From contig NC_088300.1 of NCBI RefSeq assembly GCF_032854445.1, positions 78,529,084 through 78,593,083 of the forward strand: DNA of 64,000 bases, written 5' to 3'. This document shows, piece by piece, positions 14,701-28,085 of the stretch; position 1 is the stretch's first letter, and each line of letters opens with the position of its first letter. The notes under the pieces were generated by a model. It ran no database searches and was not told the origin of the DNA. It saw nothing but the letters and a program-made list of their open reading frames with translations. A program made the position numbers and the translations under genes. Source of the stretch: Liolophura sinensis. Taxonomy: Eukaryota > Mollusca > Polyplacophora > Chitonida > Chitonidae.

Positions 14701-17700
14701 TACAAGAAGGATGAAGCACTTAAAAGTCCCAACCACCAAAACCTGTGTGGAAACTCTTTTCAAGAATTGGTATCCAGAACAGTACAGGTACAGAGGAATC
14801 TTGCCGGCTCTACTCCACAATACAGGACACGTACAACATACCGGCTCTACTCCACAATACAGAACATGTACAACATACCAGCTGTACACCACAACACAGG
14901 ACATGTACAACATATCGGCTCTACTCCACAATGTAGGACATGTACAACATACCGACTCTACTCCACAATACAGGACATGTACAACATATCGGCTCTACTC
15001 CACAATACAGGACATGTGCAACATACCTGCTCTACTCCACAATGTAGGACATGTACGACATATCAGCTCTACTCCACAATGTAGGACATGTACGACATAC
15101 CGGCTCTACTCCACAATACAGGACATGTACAACATACGGGCCCTACTCCACAATACAGGACATGTACGACATACCGGCTCTACTCCACAATACAGGACAC
15201 GTACAACATACCAGCTCTACAACACAATACAGGACATGTACAACATACGGGCTCTACTCCACAATACAGAGCCCGCTACTGGCTCTACTCCACAATACAG
15301 GACATGTACAACTTACCTGCTCTACTCCATAATACAGGACATGTACAACATACCGGCTCTACTCCACAATACAGGACAAGTACAACATACCGGCTCTACT
15401 CCACAATACAGGACATGTACAACATACCGGCTCTACTCCACAATTCAGGACATGTACAACATACCTGCTCTACTCCACAATACAGGACATGTACAACATA
15501 CCGGCTCTACTCCACAATACAGGACCCGCTACCGGCTATACTCCACAATACAGGACATGTACAACATACATTACATTCATGAATGTAATGTGCTTATAAG
15601 GGCACTGGTTAAAGTGTTAACAACAAAATGACATAGAAAAAAAGGAAAAAAGGTGCTACATTAGTATTTAAATGATGAGGATGTTCTTTACATGTGTACA
15701 TCTACAGTCAACACATTGTCACACAATTTTTTCCTTCCCTTCTTGATCATTCTATATGGGATAGACTTCCACTCAGAATTCAGCTAGCAAGATTTATCAA
15801 GAGTAAAGCAGATTCACTAAATTCAGCTTTACATAGCTTTCCATGCATCTTACTTTCTAGGCCCTTGAAGACAGGAGACAATGCAGGGATCAAACCCTAG
15901 TTGAGTCATACCAAAGACTGAAAAAATGGCACTTGCTGCTGAGAGGTTAGAGCAAGGAAACAAGAATTTCTGGCCTGATATAATGTTACTGAGTGGGGTG
16001 GTGTGTGGTGTCTTTGGACACCATTCTTGCCCTGCCACAAGAACACACACCTCGTCATCATGTGCATGAAAAATTGTACGATGTAACACACCACGCATAC
16101 ATCCATCCGTCCACCATCTATCCGTCCACCCGTCCATCCATCCATCCGTTCATCCGTCCATCCATCTATCCCTCCATCCATCCATCTATCCCTCCATCAA
16201 TCCATCCGTCCATCCATCCATCCGTCCAACATCCATCCATCCACACTTTCTAGGCCTTACTATCTCCTGCTACAGTAATTTATGTTATGTCTACATCAAT
16301 AAGCAGACTCCTGATGTAGCACATACACTGAACAGAAATGCGAATATCACATGTGTTACTTTGTGTCCCAAACATACCCATACGGAATAAAGTGTTTTCC
16401 TGGTGGATAAATCTGGTTTATGGACAGAATGAGTGTACCCTTAAACAGGATTTCACATTAAGGTGCACTTGGTGGACCCGTCACAATAAAGTGTTGCCAG
16501 TTTTTGATTTCACAGGGACTAACCATCTCCATCCACACTGGAGCTGTTCAGTACTGTGTATGCCTCCCTCTCACATTCAAAACAGCAAGGCAACGTTGTC
16601 TCAATGACTGCCTAACACCCATGAACACAGCATTAGGCAACCAACACCAAGCTCTTGAACATTCTGGGGTTAACATCTCAAGGTATGAAGACTTCTTTCA
16701 AGAAAATCCCATACATGTTCCAAGCAAATTAAGGACCCTATTCCATTTGTCTTGCACATTCATTACGGTTTACCGGAGTCAGAATCGGCCCAACATAAAG
16801 GCGCCAGGCCTCAAGTTGGGCAGCTCGCATGTGGTTTTGAATGATCTGTGAAGTTATGTGACCCCTAAACAGTGCATTACTGGTTGTTGTTGCAGTCGTA
16901 AAACAATTACGCAAATGACGTAGCCGAATTTGACTATCCTTAGCACATGTATCCGTTTGATGCACACGTCATCAGGTCATGAACTGTCTGTCTACTGCAT
17001 CTCACGCCATGTGCATGCCAACTGCACAGTCAAGTTCAACATTAACAATGCGTGGCATGTGTTTATCTCTCAAGGATAATAATGTTAGCTTGTTTTTTTC
17101 TGATCACCAGCACATTCTGCACACGTCTTGGTGCTCAGACCACATGAAATTGTGGTCACATGACCTTGCACAAGTGCAGTTCATCTATTCACAAAAGAGT
17201 TCACTGCATGCACCCTGCATGCAAAGGTCGGGTGTGTCTGGTTTAAGACCTAGCCTAGACCTAGTCTTGTACCACTCATTTTCAATATAATTGAAAATGT
17301 GAATATTGTTTTTTGTTCAGTCTATGTTAGCATCAAACACTTCAGCAAGGGCATCCCTAATCGAGCATCTCAAACATAACAATTGCAATGCATGAAGCCT
17401 TGATATTTACCATCACTTTCACCATTATTTTCAGGGACAGATGATGGTATCCCTGTAGCAAGATAGTCTTAATCAGGTGTCAGTGCTTATCCAGACTGTG
17501 TGTTAGATGTATGCCACACCCATGTCAACAGGGCAGCCTGTGAGTACTTGTGCTACATGCAGCTCTCTGTGCTGGACATCACCTGAACACAGTAGGTGTA
17601 CCAACAAACACCGCCCTCATGCCTACCAGGCACATGATTCAAGGCACCACAGTCTGGAGTAAAGCTGAACGATGTAACAGACTCAAATAAAAAAGAAAAA

Positions 17701-20700
17701 ATAAAGCAGTTTTTTTTAAATGAGCCTCATTTAATGATATGGTCCAATAAACACACAGAAAATGTATAGTGTTTCATTTATGCACACATACTTGTAGTAA
17801 AGTGGTTCTGGACAAAGTCTGAAATTTGCATTAAGTGTGTGTGCTTGTGTGTTTTCTGTGACTCCTGCAATATTGTATGACAACATCGGATAGCCAGCCC
17901 TATGGTGGCTATCCTGGCTGGGGCCGTCTTCAGAATCGCTGTTGTGGTTAGTGCTTTTACTACATGTAGATCTACCTCTAAGATAACCGCCGTTCCCAGA
18001 TTTCAACATCTGCTATAAATGTACATGTAAACTGTATGTAAATATGTAAGAATCACAATAAACACAGAAAAACAGTACGCACATAATAACCAATAATATC
18101 CTTCTGTTATTACATGTAGCAATTCCCTTGACAGAATCCAATCAAACATGTAAAATTCACGGCTAAGTTAATTAACTTGAGTACATGTAGATTAAAAGCA
18201 GCCCATGTGCATGTACATGTATGTGATGTAGCCCTGTCACTGTGTAGCCAGCCCAAATAAACGTGATAATATCATTGAAATTTTAACTCATGCCCAAGAT
18301 CCTGGTCGTCACATTAGTAGTCTTCCACCAATGATGGGTATGTGGTATACCTGTATATTAGTGGACACCACAACATGTACATTTTGACAAATACACCTAC
18401 ATTACAAACTTGGAGAAGAGGCTACACAGGCCAGAAGGAGCTGGATTTGAACTTGTGACCTTAGCAACCAGTTAATGTGAGTTAAGTTAATGGGATACAT
18501 TATCTTACAAAACGAAATGTATAACATGTATCACTTGGATTCATACTGTCCACATTATATAGTAGTACATGTACCTGTTAACAATATGAATCTCTGACAG
18601 CTGGGCATGGCTACAATGTGATACATTATCTTACAAAACGAAATGTATAACATGTATCACTTGGATTCATACTGTCCACATTATATAGTAGTACATGTAC
18701 CTGTTAACAATATGAATCTCTGACAGCTGAGCATGGCTACAATGTGATACATTATCTTACAAAACAAAATGTATAACATGTATCACTTGGATTCATACTG
18801 TCCACATTATATAGTAGTGCATGTACCTGTTAACAATATGAATCTCTGACAGCTGAGCATGGCTACAATGTGATACATTATCTTACAAAACAAAATGTAT
18901 AACATGTATCACTTGGATTCATACTGTCCACATTATATAGTAGTACATGTACCTGTTAACAATATGAATCTCTGACAGCTGGCTACAATGTGATCAGTAA
19001 TCCTGTAAGACCTCTGATATCATCTCACTCTGTGGTAAACCTTACACTGTCATTGTCTTGCACAGAGCCAGACTTATTTACATGTAACTTTAAAACTGTG
19101 AACAAAAACATTGTGCACTGATCAGCAAATTTAGATATATATACTGAGGTACAATCCAGTTGATATTATTGTACGGATTAAACTGGCACTATACGGTACA
19201 ATACATACACATAACAATGAAGAATTATACAATGGTGGTCTGCTTTAAGGTCATAATACAGTCATACACACACACATACATAACTACTGCACATACACAT
19301 AAATAAATAAAAGATGGAAAAGATAAGATAAATGAAAACATATAAATCAAAGTGAAGAATAAAAACTTCTTGGTAATGCTTTAATAGGGTTACACATGCA
19401 AGTAATTTAGTAATAGGTATTACTTATACATTGTGTGTACATTAAAGTTACAAGCATGCAGCTTGTCACATGTTCAGGTATAAGGAAGAACGCACATATA
19501 GAATTTAAACAAAACATGTATGTGCTATGCAAATGTTGCCGCTGCATACTTCCATAAAATTTTCCATGCGTGTACATATATTTCATCCAGAAAAACAAAT
19601 TTATACAGGAAGCATACATGTATGTACTGACCCTGACAAGTTCACACAAAATCTCAGGCACCACGAGCACTGACAGATAAAATGGCCCTCTGAAAAGTGA
19701 TTTGTAATCCACTGATAATAGCAGGATGCATGCAGTATGTAGACATGTACAAGGGCATCTAAGCAATGTGGCAAAGTATGGAATAAATGACCATGTATAC
19801 AAATACATATGCCCTGATACCCTGCATTTCTACTATAGTCTTTATTTATATGTAGCAATAATTCTCCTACATTAAAAGCTGATTCAATTTTTTCTGTCAA
19901 TTTTGAACAACACCTAAGTATACAACTAGTACAAGTATACATGTAACACATTTGCTAGGTGGATGTCTGTTGTAAAGCATGGTAATGTCCAGGCATGTGG
20001 TGTGGTACACAACAGCAGGTTCAGTACAAATCTGTATTGAAACAGGAATGCGTGAAGGAGCACCTGCCACCCTATCAACCATGAGAATACTTGTACACTG
20101 TACTCACACAGCAGCAAATACATGTATACCCTAAGTGTATGTCTACTAGGCTCTTGTGAAGTAATGCTTCACCTTAAGCACATGGCAGATTTTTTTATAA
20201 CGCTGGAATGATGTTGCTACATGATGAACCCAGGGTTACATTTCATTCGAAGCACATACTGTAACCTGATTACTTATTCCATGTTATCAGAATAAATCTT
20301 TTGAAAGCATCAATTTACAATGAATTACATTATTAATTATTAGTGGATCAGTCAGTTATGAGGCATGCATGTAGAGATTCGCTGACTGTGCCCACCAGAA
20401 CCTCAGCAAATTGCATGTCCACCTTTAGCAAGTATGCATGTGCATGTCTTCATGAACTCAAATATATCATATTTGTATAGTATATATCATATCACTTTTA
20501 AAAAAACATTTCAACGACAGTCATGTCTTAAAGTGAAAGGCAGCACCTGACTAATGTTTATGTCCACCTCAAAAAGTCTTAAACCGGCATTAAATATTTT
20601 ATAAGATTTTTTTCAACCCAGCAAAAGTTTAGAGAAACTTCGCCTTAACACATGTCAGCATGTCTCCACTGTCGAAGGCCAGGTGACGTCACCTTTACTC

Positions 20701-23700
20701 TAACTCTCTAACGTAGAGGGTATTTTCCATATAGTAGTCTAAGCAGTAGCCTATGGCAGATAAAAGTTGTGGACATCAGGGACGAAGGCCCATGTGATCA
20801 ATACAGTTTTCTCAGAAATCAGACATACTGGCAGAACATTTCTTCCACTGCTTGAACTGTTGATACAGTAGGCCTACCATGTCATTACCAGGAACAGCGA
20901 CCCTGTTTAAATAGCCTAGCTGCAGGTGCGCAGGTATTCCTTGTTCCGATCGTAGCCTCTGAAGGGGTTGTGCTGATGATTTGGACCATTATTAAATGTT
21001 TACAAAATTACAATAGGATCGTTGTACAGGTAGATTAATGCTCAATTCTAAAGCAAATAGAAATAAATCTAAGCATCTCTGAGGCTGATCTAGGCACTTG
21101 ATTGTCGCTGGATTTTATGCTTTAATTTTTGTAGAGGTGGTTTCTAGGATGAAAGCAGTGGTGACATGGACGACAGAGAAAGCACCTTGGCTTCAAAAAT
21201 AATTTTACTGTATTTTATAAAAAAAAACAGAAAAAAAATATCCCGAAAGACAAAGGAGCAAAATTTAAATTCTTCAGTTGTAGTAAATTCAAATTTAAAT
21301 ATTAAATATAAAAAATTATATACTAAGATTTCATTAATTTTAAGTGTTGTCCAGTGAGATGCCATCTTCTCATTCCCATAAACCTTCAGCATCCCTAATG
21401 AATTTTGCACTGACTCTGATATTTGTTATTTAGAAACTGCTGACTAAACGCTAACATGAATGACAAGTAATGTATTTGGGGAGATGAATGCGGTTTGGGC
21501 CGAGACGGTTACTACTATCTGACATAATTTTAGACACTGTAATTGTAAATCAATTGATTTTACGCCTGTGGTGGTCCATGAATGATACAGACCTGCCCCA
21601 CAACACTTTGTGAAATGGCCCGTCGGCTACACGTGACTAAATCATTGTACACGATCCCAAAATTATGTCTAATGCAGTAGTTCTGTGTTACCATATGTCA
21701 CTTCATGGAGTGAAGGGGCAAGGGCTACATCACAGCTTACGCCCTGCAATCTGATAGCAATGTGTCCGCATGATTGGATAAAATTCTCAAGATTTGATTC
21801 ACACCAGCCATTTCTGCATTTTGTTTTACATGTCATTCGGTGAAATCTCATTAATATACTTAAGTATGATACTTTTAGAAAGCTTGAACATCCTGCTTTC
21901 AAATGAAAAATGTTTTAGCTTGGTGCTTTTTTGTCCTTAAAGGTGAAATCTGTTCAAACATTATGGACAGTGACAGTGTGTTAAACTTGTATTCGTATCA
22001 AATGAAAACACTCAACAGTCAAAGGGGTATAACTCTATCCGCATAAAAACCATACAAAAAACATGGTACCAGGCACAGATGTAAAAATACTGAGTCCATA
22101 GCCCACATTTGGGTGTATGTATAACAGAAAATCAATTTCCCTGCCTGCCATTCTTTCTTAGATAGCTGCTGGTTCTCTTTCCAGCCTTACAAGGGCCATA
22201 ATCAAATGCTATATTAAGTATAAATATCTGTAGATACATCATTACATGTAATTCACATTCACAACTCAGTTTTGTTCTTTGTTGTTTTTCGGTTACTATT
22301 AAAAAAAACCTTCAGATAAACCTAGTTACAATATCATAAGAGGATGTGAAGTTTGCAATGCTTAGATGTATGAATGCTTATATTTGTACAGATGTGCCAA
22401 GCAAATGAACATGTATAATACACTGTATATAAAACAATACGCACAATATGAAGTTTTTAATGACCCGTAATTATTAGTTCAAATACACTTTTGGTACACT
22501 TAGAATAATTAGTGTAAGTGTTTATATGTATTCAAATGACATTTGTTCCACTTTTTAAAAATCAAATATAAAACAAAACTGGCATGTGTAGTTGAAGTCT
22601 TACATGAGTGAAGTAAAAGTATCAATCCTGTTATGTACACATAACATTAAATAATTCTTTACTTTGAAAAGTTTAGGGAAACTGATAAATATTGTTGTGG
22701 TGTTTCATAATTGACACAAAGCTGTCAATCCTGACTGGTAAAACAAACAATGCAAAGGAGGAGGTTCCAATCATAAATTTGGAGCATAAATATGTACATG
22801 TAGTTTCAACAGAAATCTGAAAATTAGTCCATGATGTGAGACACCACTCCATTGTCCAAGGCTCTGAAGTTTATACCCTGACCAATGAGGTTGTAGCTTC
22901 AGAATTAGATCTCACATCAAGGATTTATTTTCAACAGATAATGCAGATACATGACTACATATGTATACATGGCTGAATAGCTATACTAAACAAGTAATAC
23001 TCACCTATTAACTTTTGGATCATAGCGTAAAACCAGGTAAAAATCTGTGTAATAAAAAACAGCCATCGACACGATCAGCCAACATACATTTTGTATTGTG
23101 TATGGAGAGCTAGTGAGATTCCTCTTATATTTTCCATATTTGTCTTCAAACCTCCTCCTTGTTTCTGAGTCCATTTTAAGTTTATCCTCTGGAGCCTCAT
23201 CTGAAATAAACAAACTAATAAATAAAATAAAGTACATGTAACAAATCTGACTCTGTTCAGCGGCTTCAGTTATAACCATTGCATTATTGTATTTAACCAT
23301 ATGTACTAGCTAATACCAAAGCCATCCTTCAAAAAATCTTAGCCTACGCAATGAAAAAGGTAAGGATTTTTAGGTGGCAAAGAAACCACAACCTTGAGAA
23401 AAACAGAAAGCACAAAGGAAATCATTTTTTGTTTTAGGGTCGTGTGGGTTACCTCTTACTCCTAGAGAACATGTTTTTAATAATGGCATGACTGATTTCT
23501 TAAATGAGAATTTTTGCATCTCCTGTACATGTAAATTATCTTTGGAAGTTGAAGACTGATGATGAAATCTGCAAGACTTGCGAGGGCTGTAACCATATAT
23601 TACTGCACAGTGCTATCTTCTTCCTGACGCTGTTGCATGTTATAGATTACAATGTGTGAAACTGAATATCTTTTACACACAACTACAAATGCTGTTTCAT

Positions 23701-25801
23701 GATATCAGTGAGCTACAAGGTTTATACAACAATCTTATCATAGCTTATCCTAGGCATCACCCCTATCCATTACTGAATCTGTCATTCCAAAAGCTGTACA
23801 TTTAGTTAGCTAATTAATTAGCAGGATATAACATCCCACTTAAGAACATTTCACTTTATATGGTTTAAGGGTAGAAAATTCTGGAGAAAATCAATGCCCT
23901 TGAACTAGGTACAATGTACATGTACTTCACACACTCCCTGACTTTAAGCAACAACCAAACACAGATAGCCAGGGGTTGTATTCCAGTATGCAAACTCACT
24001 GGTTGAGACCTCCATAGTTGCAATGAGAACCTTAAGGAGTGAGCGAGGGATTGATGATGATGACATTAATGTCCATGCATGTGTATGTGTGACAATTTCC
24101 ATGTCATTATGAGTTCAGAAGAAGATTTCACTTGCTCTATTCCTGAAACGGTTTGGGTATTTTTAACATTTATGTGATCACTATACACAAACCAGAACAC
24201 CTTCTCAACAGTACTCTTCCACTGTTGCATTGCACTACTATAAATGTAATACATACTTGGAAATCTAGATACAGGTCACAGCACATCACTCCTGGACATT
24301 AAGTACATTGGATGATTGCAGTTTGAGTTTTTAACTGAACACCTGATAAGTGTCATGCATGATGGTGTTGTAAACAGATAAGGGTAAACACTCGAGGTAT
24401 GCCACATTCAGCAACCGAATACTGTGGTATGATTTGTCAAAACAGGGATGTCATTAACAGTCAACATGCCTTTGTTAATGCATCTGTGCATGCTTGGGGT
24501 TTAACGTTGTACAATTAAATTTGACAATTTTTCAGTTATATGACCCCGAAAGAACAGTTTCATTACAAAATTAACCAGACATATTTTGACAGCTTAATCT
24601 TGATGACAGACTCGTGTCGTTCGTGTCTGTTTTCTTAGGGCCGAAGGTTGAAATTTAAACACTTTGGTCATATAAGGACAGTGTTTCCCTGGAGTGAAAT
24701 GAAATTATCTCCAATGTTTGAATAAAAATTACCCCACAACCAACCCGTAGTACTAGAAGAGCTACTTCAATGGAATGACATGCCAATGACACCACATAGA
24801 CAGCACTCTCCAGCAAGTCATCATAATGACGCCAGGACTGAACTGACCAGTACTTGGTGACATTGGTATATCTTTTTTCTTCTTTACACTGTGCGTCAAG
24901 CCAAGGATTTAACAAGATTGCTGATTTTACAGTTTTAGCTTTAATAAACCATACTAAAGAAGTTCCACTTTATCAGTTTTATGGTCTATAAAATCTATAG
25001 GAGCACCACATTGTTAGAAGACGAGTGGTCTTCAAGGAATGTGCAATGAAAGTGCAAATATAAGCACAAGAGAATCACTGAATGCTTTTCATCACTAAGG
25101 CGCCACAAGCAGTGCCAGTGTCTTGGGTGGGGGGGGGGGGGGGGTTAGGGGTGGTGGATTGTGATCTCCAAATTCCACTTCCAACTTAGAACATGGATCT
25201 TATGTGTCTAAATGAATGAAATGCAAGTGGATACATCTATGTAACCACTAGTAATAAGCGTTAGACTACAGTATGTATCTACAGTTTTAGAAGTTCAGTT
25301 GGCTTGACTCGAAATGGTTCCCATTAACTTTGAGGACAACAATTCTGACATTAGTCCTGATGCAACAAACATAGCCTGGAGATCAAGTTAGCACTGCTGA
25401 ACTGGTAAATACGCTTGCATAGGCTAAGACGCTGAAGCATTCTGTAAAGGGCAGAGTGGGCTATTCGTTGGCAGATAGTCAAAACACGATCTGATGAAAC
25501 AGGTGTGTCGGGGGTGTGCCGTAATACTTCACTTCTATTGGCTGCCAGACAAGATTGAGCTATCCTGCCAGTTGTGTGGTGTATAGCGTCGTCGTTGTTG
25601 TTGTTTTGTGACAGACAGGAAGAAAGGTGGGTCTGACTTATTCAGCTAATAAGTTGATCAGGCAAAGCATATGTTTAACTTGCACATTATATTAGTCACT
25701 TAGTTACCTGGCTGCATTGCTTTGAGGTAATGACCTGCAATCTTGTGCTGAACTCGTCTGTGGAGTTCATTTTGATAATCACCGCCGTCGCTAGCCGCCA
25801 T
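5581..25801 (-). CDS. TMEM128: TMEM128-like transmembrane protein, 3' end not found
   Basis: Exons 25801-25708, 23200-23005 and 5748-5581 join in phase (1, then 2, then 2) into 152 codons plus two bases. The N-terminal 60 residues are hydrophilic and charged. Hydrophobic segments lie at about residues 70-90, 98-124 and 138-152 onwards. The core is similar to vertebrate TMEM128: YYTDF at 81-85 in the first membrane segment and [14 protein letters not shown] at 134-147, where the family has a KYPALIPI-type stretch. Vertebrate TMEM128 is about 165 residues with four membrane segments and lies in the endomembrane system; its function is not established. A further exon of about 35 residues carrying the last membrane segment is expected and is missing, probably left of the window. 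The start is the only in-frame ATG opening exon 1, in an AAGATGGCGGC context. Intron 2 is about 17 kb, very large for this small gene. Confidence 0.88.
6471..6665 (-). mobile_element. SINE, truncated at the tRNA-like head
   Basis: On the plus strand it starts with (TTTA)n and TTGATTGGTGTTTCATGC, then CAGCCAGCATTATGGTGG, and ends after GGAAGCCAGCATGAGCTGGA. It is the same family as the fuller copy at 49415-49685, so the element runs on the minus strand with an (AAAT)n 3' tail. The tRNA-like head is missing. Confidence 0.8.
7111..7873. repeat. 55-bp minisatellite, about 14 units
   Basis: Unit of 55 bp containing CTAACTGTGTGCAGATGGTT, ATAGACTGGTGGGCACGCCA and TGGCTTTCTGTCGTC. Most copies differ at only a few positions, such as CGCCATGG versus CCCCACGG, which suggests fairly recent expansion. 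It lies in TMEM128 intron 2 and shows no relation to a TMEM128 exon. Confidence 0.95.
8905..8960 (-). mobile_element. SINE 3' tail fragment
   Basis: The plus strand reads AAGCGAAATATTCTAGAGTA followed by CGGTGTAAAATATCAATCAA and (ATAA)n. This is the shared 3' tail seen in the window's SINE copies, without the body. Confidence 0.5.
9198..9455. repeat. Degenerate tandem repeat of about 66 bp, 4 units
   Basis: Four imperfect units share CTACAGTATAATGTGA, an A-rich AAAAGT stretch, AGGTATTCA and a weak GGGxAGTGxxATT segment. Divergence between units is high, so the array is old. Confidence 0.7.
11956..12180. repeat. 24-bp minisatellite, about 9 units
   Basis: Units of 24 bp: GGATCGGTGGTTGTGTCTGC followed by ATGA or ATAA. 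Open frames of 80 to 130 codons across it on both strands come from the three-divisible unit and are not genes. Confidence 0.93.
14805..15570. repeat. 37-bp minisatellite, about 21 units
   Basis: Unit of 37 bp: CTCCACAATACAGGACATGT then ACAACATACCGGCTCTA. Variants include shortened units with CCCGCTACCGG near 15270 and 15526. The unit contains the palindrome ACATGT, the commonest short palindrome in the window. The unit length is not a multiple of three but is short of stops, giving open frames up to 306 codons that are artefacts. Confidence 0.95.
16093..16248. repeat. (ATCC)n microsatellite with GTCC and CTCC variants
   Basis: Tetranucleotide tract of CATC and CGTC steps over about 150 bp, interrupted by single substitutions, in TMEM128 intron 2. 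Confidence 0.95.
18494..18985. repeat. 126-bp tandem repeat, 4 nearly identical units
   Basis: Units begin at GATACATTATCTTACAAAAC at 18494, 18620, 18746 and 18872, exactly 126 bp apart, and run to GAATCTCTGACAGCTG. Only a handful of differences separate them (for example AACGAAATG versus AACAAAATG), so expansion is recent; the last unit is slightly shortened. Confidence 0.95.
23005..23200 (-). CDS. TMEM128: TMEM128 exon 2
   Basis: Acceptor TTTATTTCAG lies before 23200 and donor GTGAGT after 23005. It encodes residue 32 (split Asp) to 96 plus two bases: a charged stretch [18 protein letters not shown] and the first membrane segment with [10 protein letters not shown]. Confidence 0.92.
23201..25707 (-). 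other. TMEM128 intron 1
   Basis: Lies between donor GTAACT after exon 1 and acceptor TTTCAG before exon 2. It contains AT-rich unique sequence and a G homopolymer of about 17 bases near 25128-25145. No second gene or array was recognised. Confidence 0.7.
25708..25801 (-). CDS. TMEM128: TMEM128 exon 1 with start codon
   Basis: ATG at 25801 opens [17 protein letters not shown] and runs 31 codons plus one base to CCAG|GTAACT at 25708. The splice phase fits exon 2. An in-frame ATG embedded in AAGATGGCGGC at the 5' end of a gene is typical of a housekeeping start. Confidence 0.85.
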
Positions 25802-25804
25802 CTT
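25794..25804 (-). promoter_or_regulatory. YY1-type motif overlapping the TMEM128 start codon
   Basis: The minus strand reads AAGATGGCGGC, the YY1 consensus, which in animals is enriched at or just after transcription starts and often overlaps the start ATG. The match is exact; binding here is inference. Confidence 0.5.
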
Positions 25805-26734
25805 AAAACATTCCTTGAATGACGGCTGAGAATTTTAACCAATGGAATCAAGTGAAAATTGACGTTTCTCACACCACTTGTGACCTAGTTTTAGGTCGCA
25901 CGTTGAGGCAGGATTGTGACGTGAAAAGCTGAGGGCAGAAAATAGAGGTCAGTTATGTTTCAAGGATTCTCGTTTTTATCTGAGAATAATCAGCAATGTG
26001 CATATAGGCCATATTTTGATACTGAATCCGTATATTGATACATCTCTGTCGACAACCACTTTTATACTTTTGTCAATGGCCTGCGATCAAGTGTTAATCT
26101 CACGATTAAGAGACACCCAGCATGTAGGTAGTCTACAGCAAGCACAGTTGCCAACGAAATATAGTTATGAAAATGTTATATAATATCTAGTATGGCTGAA
26201 TAATTATTACATCATATCCAGACCTAAAAGTTTATTCAAAGGAGTCTGGAGTTTACTCACAATATTTTACAACATCTCGAAGTACATGTATGAGTTTCAG
26301 AATTATTTCTGGTAGAACCAGCTGTGGTGTTCATTGTATTACTACAACATCTGCCATTTACATGTAATTAGTAAAGGTAAGATTTATGATGAATAAGCTG
26401 ACAGTTTCAGTTATTAGTTTGCATGTTCATTTTCAGACTAGGTGGGATATATCTGAGGCTATTATGTATAGGTCTGCATACACCTTAGCATAAGCAAATA
26501 TATAGTGTATCATTCTCTGATAAAATCAAGTAAAGTGTGTGTTGGCTGGGGGTGCTTTGTTGGGGGCCGGGGTATGGCCACAGGGTTACGGTGCTTGCAA
26601 GTCAGTATAGGTCGCCCTGTATGGCCGGGTTCAATTTTATTGGATAAGGACATTTTCAAGATTTACGCCGAAATATGTCAGGTATCAATATGAACACTTC
26701 ACCAGTAACATGCCATCGAGTTGCTACTCTGGCC

Positions 26735-26850
26735 CCTGTGGTTTCCTTCACCCATAAAACTCTCTGCAAACGTCAGATGCTTGTAAGTGAAAACTTGTTG
26801 AGTACTGTACAGTATGCTGTAAACAACAACCAAATGTAAATTGTTTGATT
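26735..26850 (+). mobile_element. SINE-type fragment with shared 3' tail
   Basis: GTTTCCTTCACCCATAAAAC, then a diverged copy of the tail (TTGAGTACTG..GCTGTAAACAACAACCAAAT). It resembles the segment at 33045-33290. Diverged and of uncertain ends. Confidence 0.5.
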
Positions 26851-28085
26851 GAATGATTTTTTTATATACGAAAAACCATATATATCATACAGAGGTGTTT
26901 CGATATAGGACAGTATTGGCGGGAATAAAGCTCCACACAGCTTGCTATATCCCAACGTTGTTATTAACTTATAATGATGACAGTAATTGCTAATCATATA
27001 GTGCAAATGATCCATATGTGGTAGTGAGCCAACTCTACATAAATAACATCTGTTGCAGGAGATCAGATTTTAGGTTTGTTATAAACATGTAGAAGTCTGA
27101 CTCCTGGTTTGTGTTAATAATATTATTCCATGAATAACTATTAAGAATAGAGTAGGATGCCCTGTTTTGATATATTTACATATCATATGTATAAATAGTC
27201 CTAATATGAAAAAATTAGGTGGTCTCTGATTATATGACATTTAGAACAATTGAAATCTGCATGTATCAAGAAAATAATCACTAAAATTATAGGTGGTGAC
27301 CGATGTCGTAGCTGAGTTTTAGAGGTTGTAGGCTATACAGTGTGCCACACTCATTAAAATAACACTTTTTCATTTTCACATCAAACACATCTCGTCTGAT
27401 GTCTGCAAAGAAGGAGGGATATGATGATAATGGGAGTGGTTGTGTCATGGAAAAGATTGGACATGATAGTAGTGTAGAAATGGCGACTCAGTTTCGCAGC
27501 TTAAGACTGTGGTATTTAAGTATGACTGGAGAACGCACTAATTGTGAGCAGCGTCTTACTCCATTTCATTTCAATTCTGGATGAAATTTATAGCAGTAGA
27601 GAGATTCTTCAGTGAGTGGTTATATTGACTCAGAGACCTTGAAGGTTGAGACTCATCATGAGGTTATAGTCAGAACTACAAGAGCACAGCCCTGACATGT
27701 AGATGTACCTCATCGTGTACAGCAGGCACAAGGTGGAACATTGTCATGGGTTGATAATGTACATGTAACATTTTGTGTATATGTAGGTTTGTGTATATGT
27801 TATCACACTACTTTCTGTAGATTGTGTTCAGGGGAGATAACTATAGTCAGTCAGCAGGTGGCAGGCTCTCAGTCAGGGTGACAGCTGGTGACTTTATTTG
27901 ATAGCTTACAGGTACAGGTGTATAGGTGGGTCACACACGTGCTTGTATGAAGGAAAATGTATTAAGATGAAAACATGTACTAGGAGCTGTACAGATGCTT
28001 GTTTCATCATCAGACAACTAACAACGTTACCTGTGTATTACTGAATGATGACACCTATATCTAGAGAAAGAACACATTATGTCTT

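Larger units (their letters stand above)
5749..23004 (-). other. TMEM128 intron 2 (about 17 kb)
   Basis: Bounded by donor GTGAGT after exon 2 and acceptor TTTTCAG before exon 3. It holds a SINE fragment (6471-6665), minisatellites at 7111-7873, 9198-9455, 11956-12180, 14805-15570 and 18494-18985, and an ATCC microsatellite at 16093-16248. The gaps between these (for example 9456-11955, 12181-14804, 16249-18493, 18986-23004) show only AT-rich unique sequence with no coding segment I can support on either strand. Confidence 0.75.

Noticed and set aside
14653-15631. 306-codon and related frames
   Set aside because: 37-bp minisatellite artefact.
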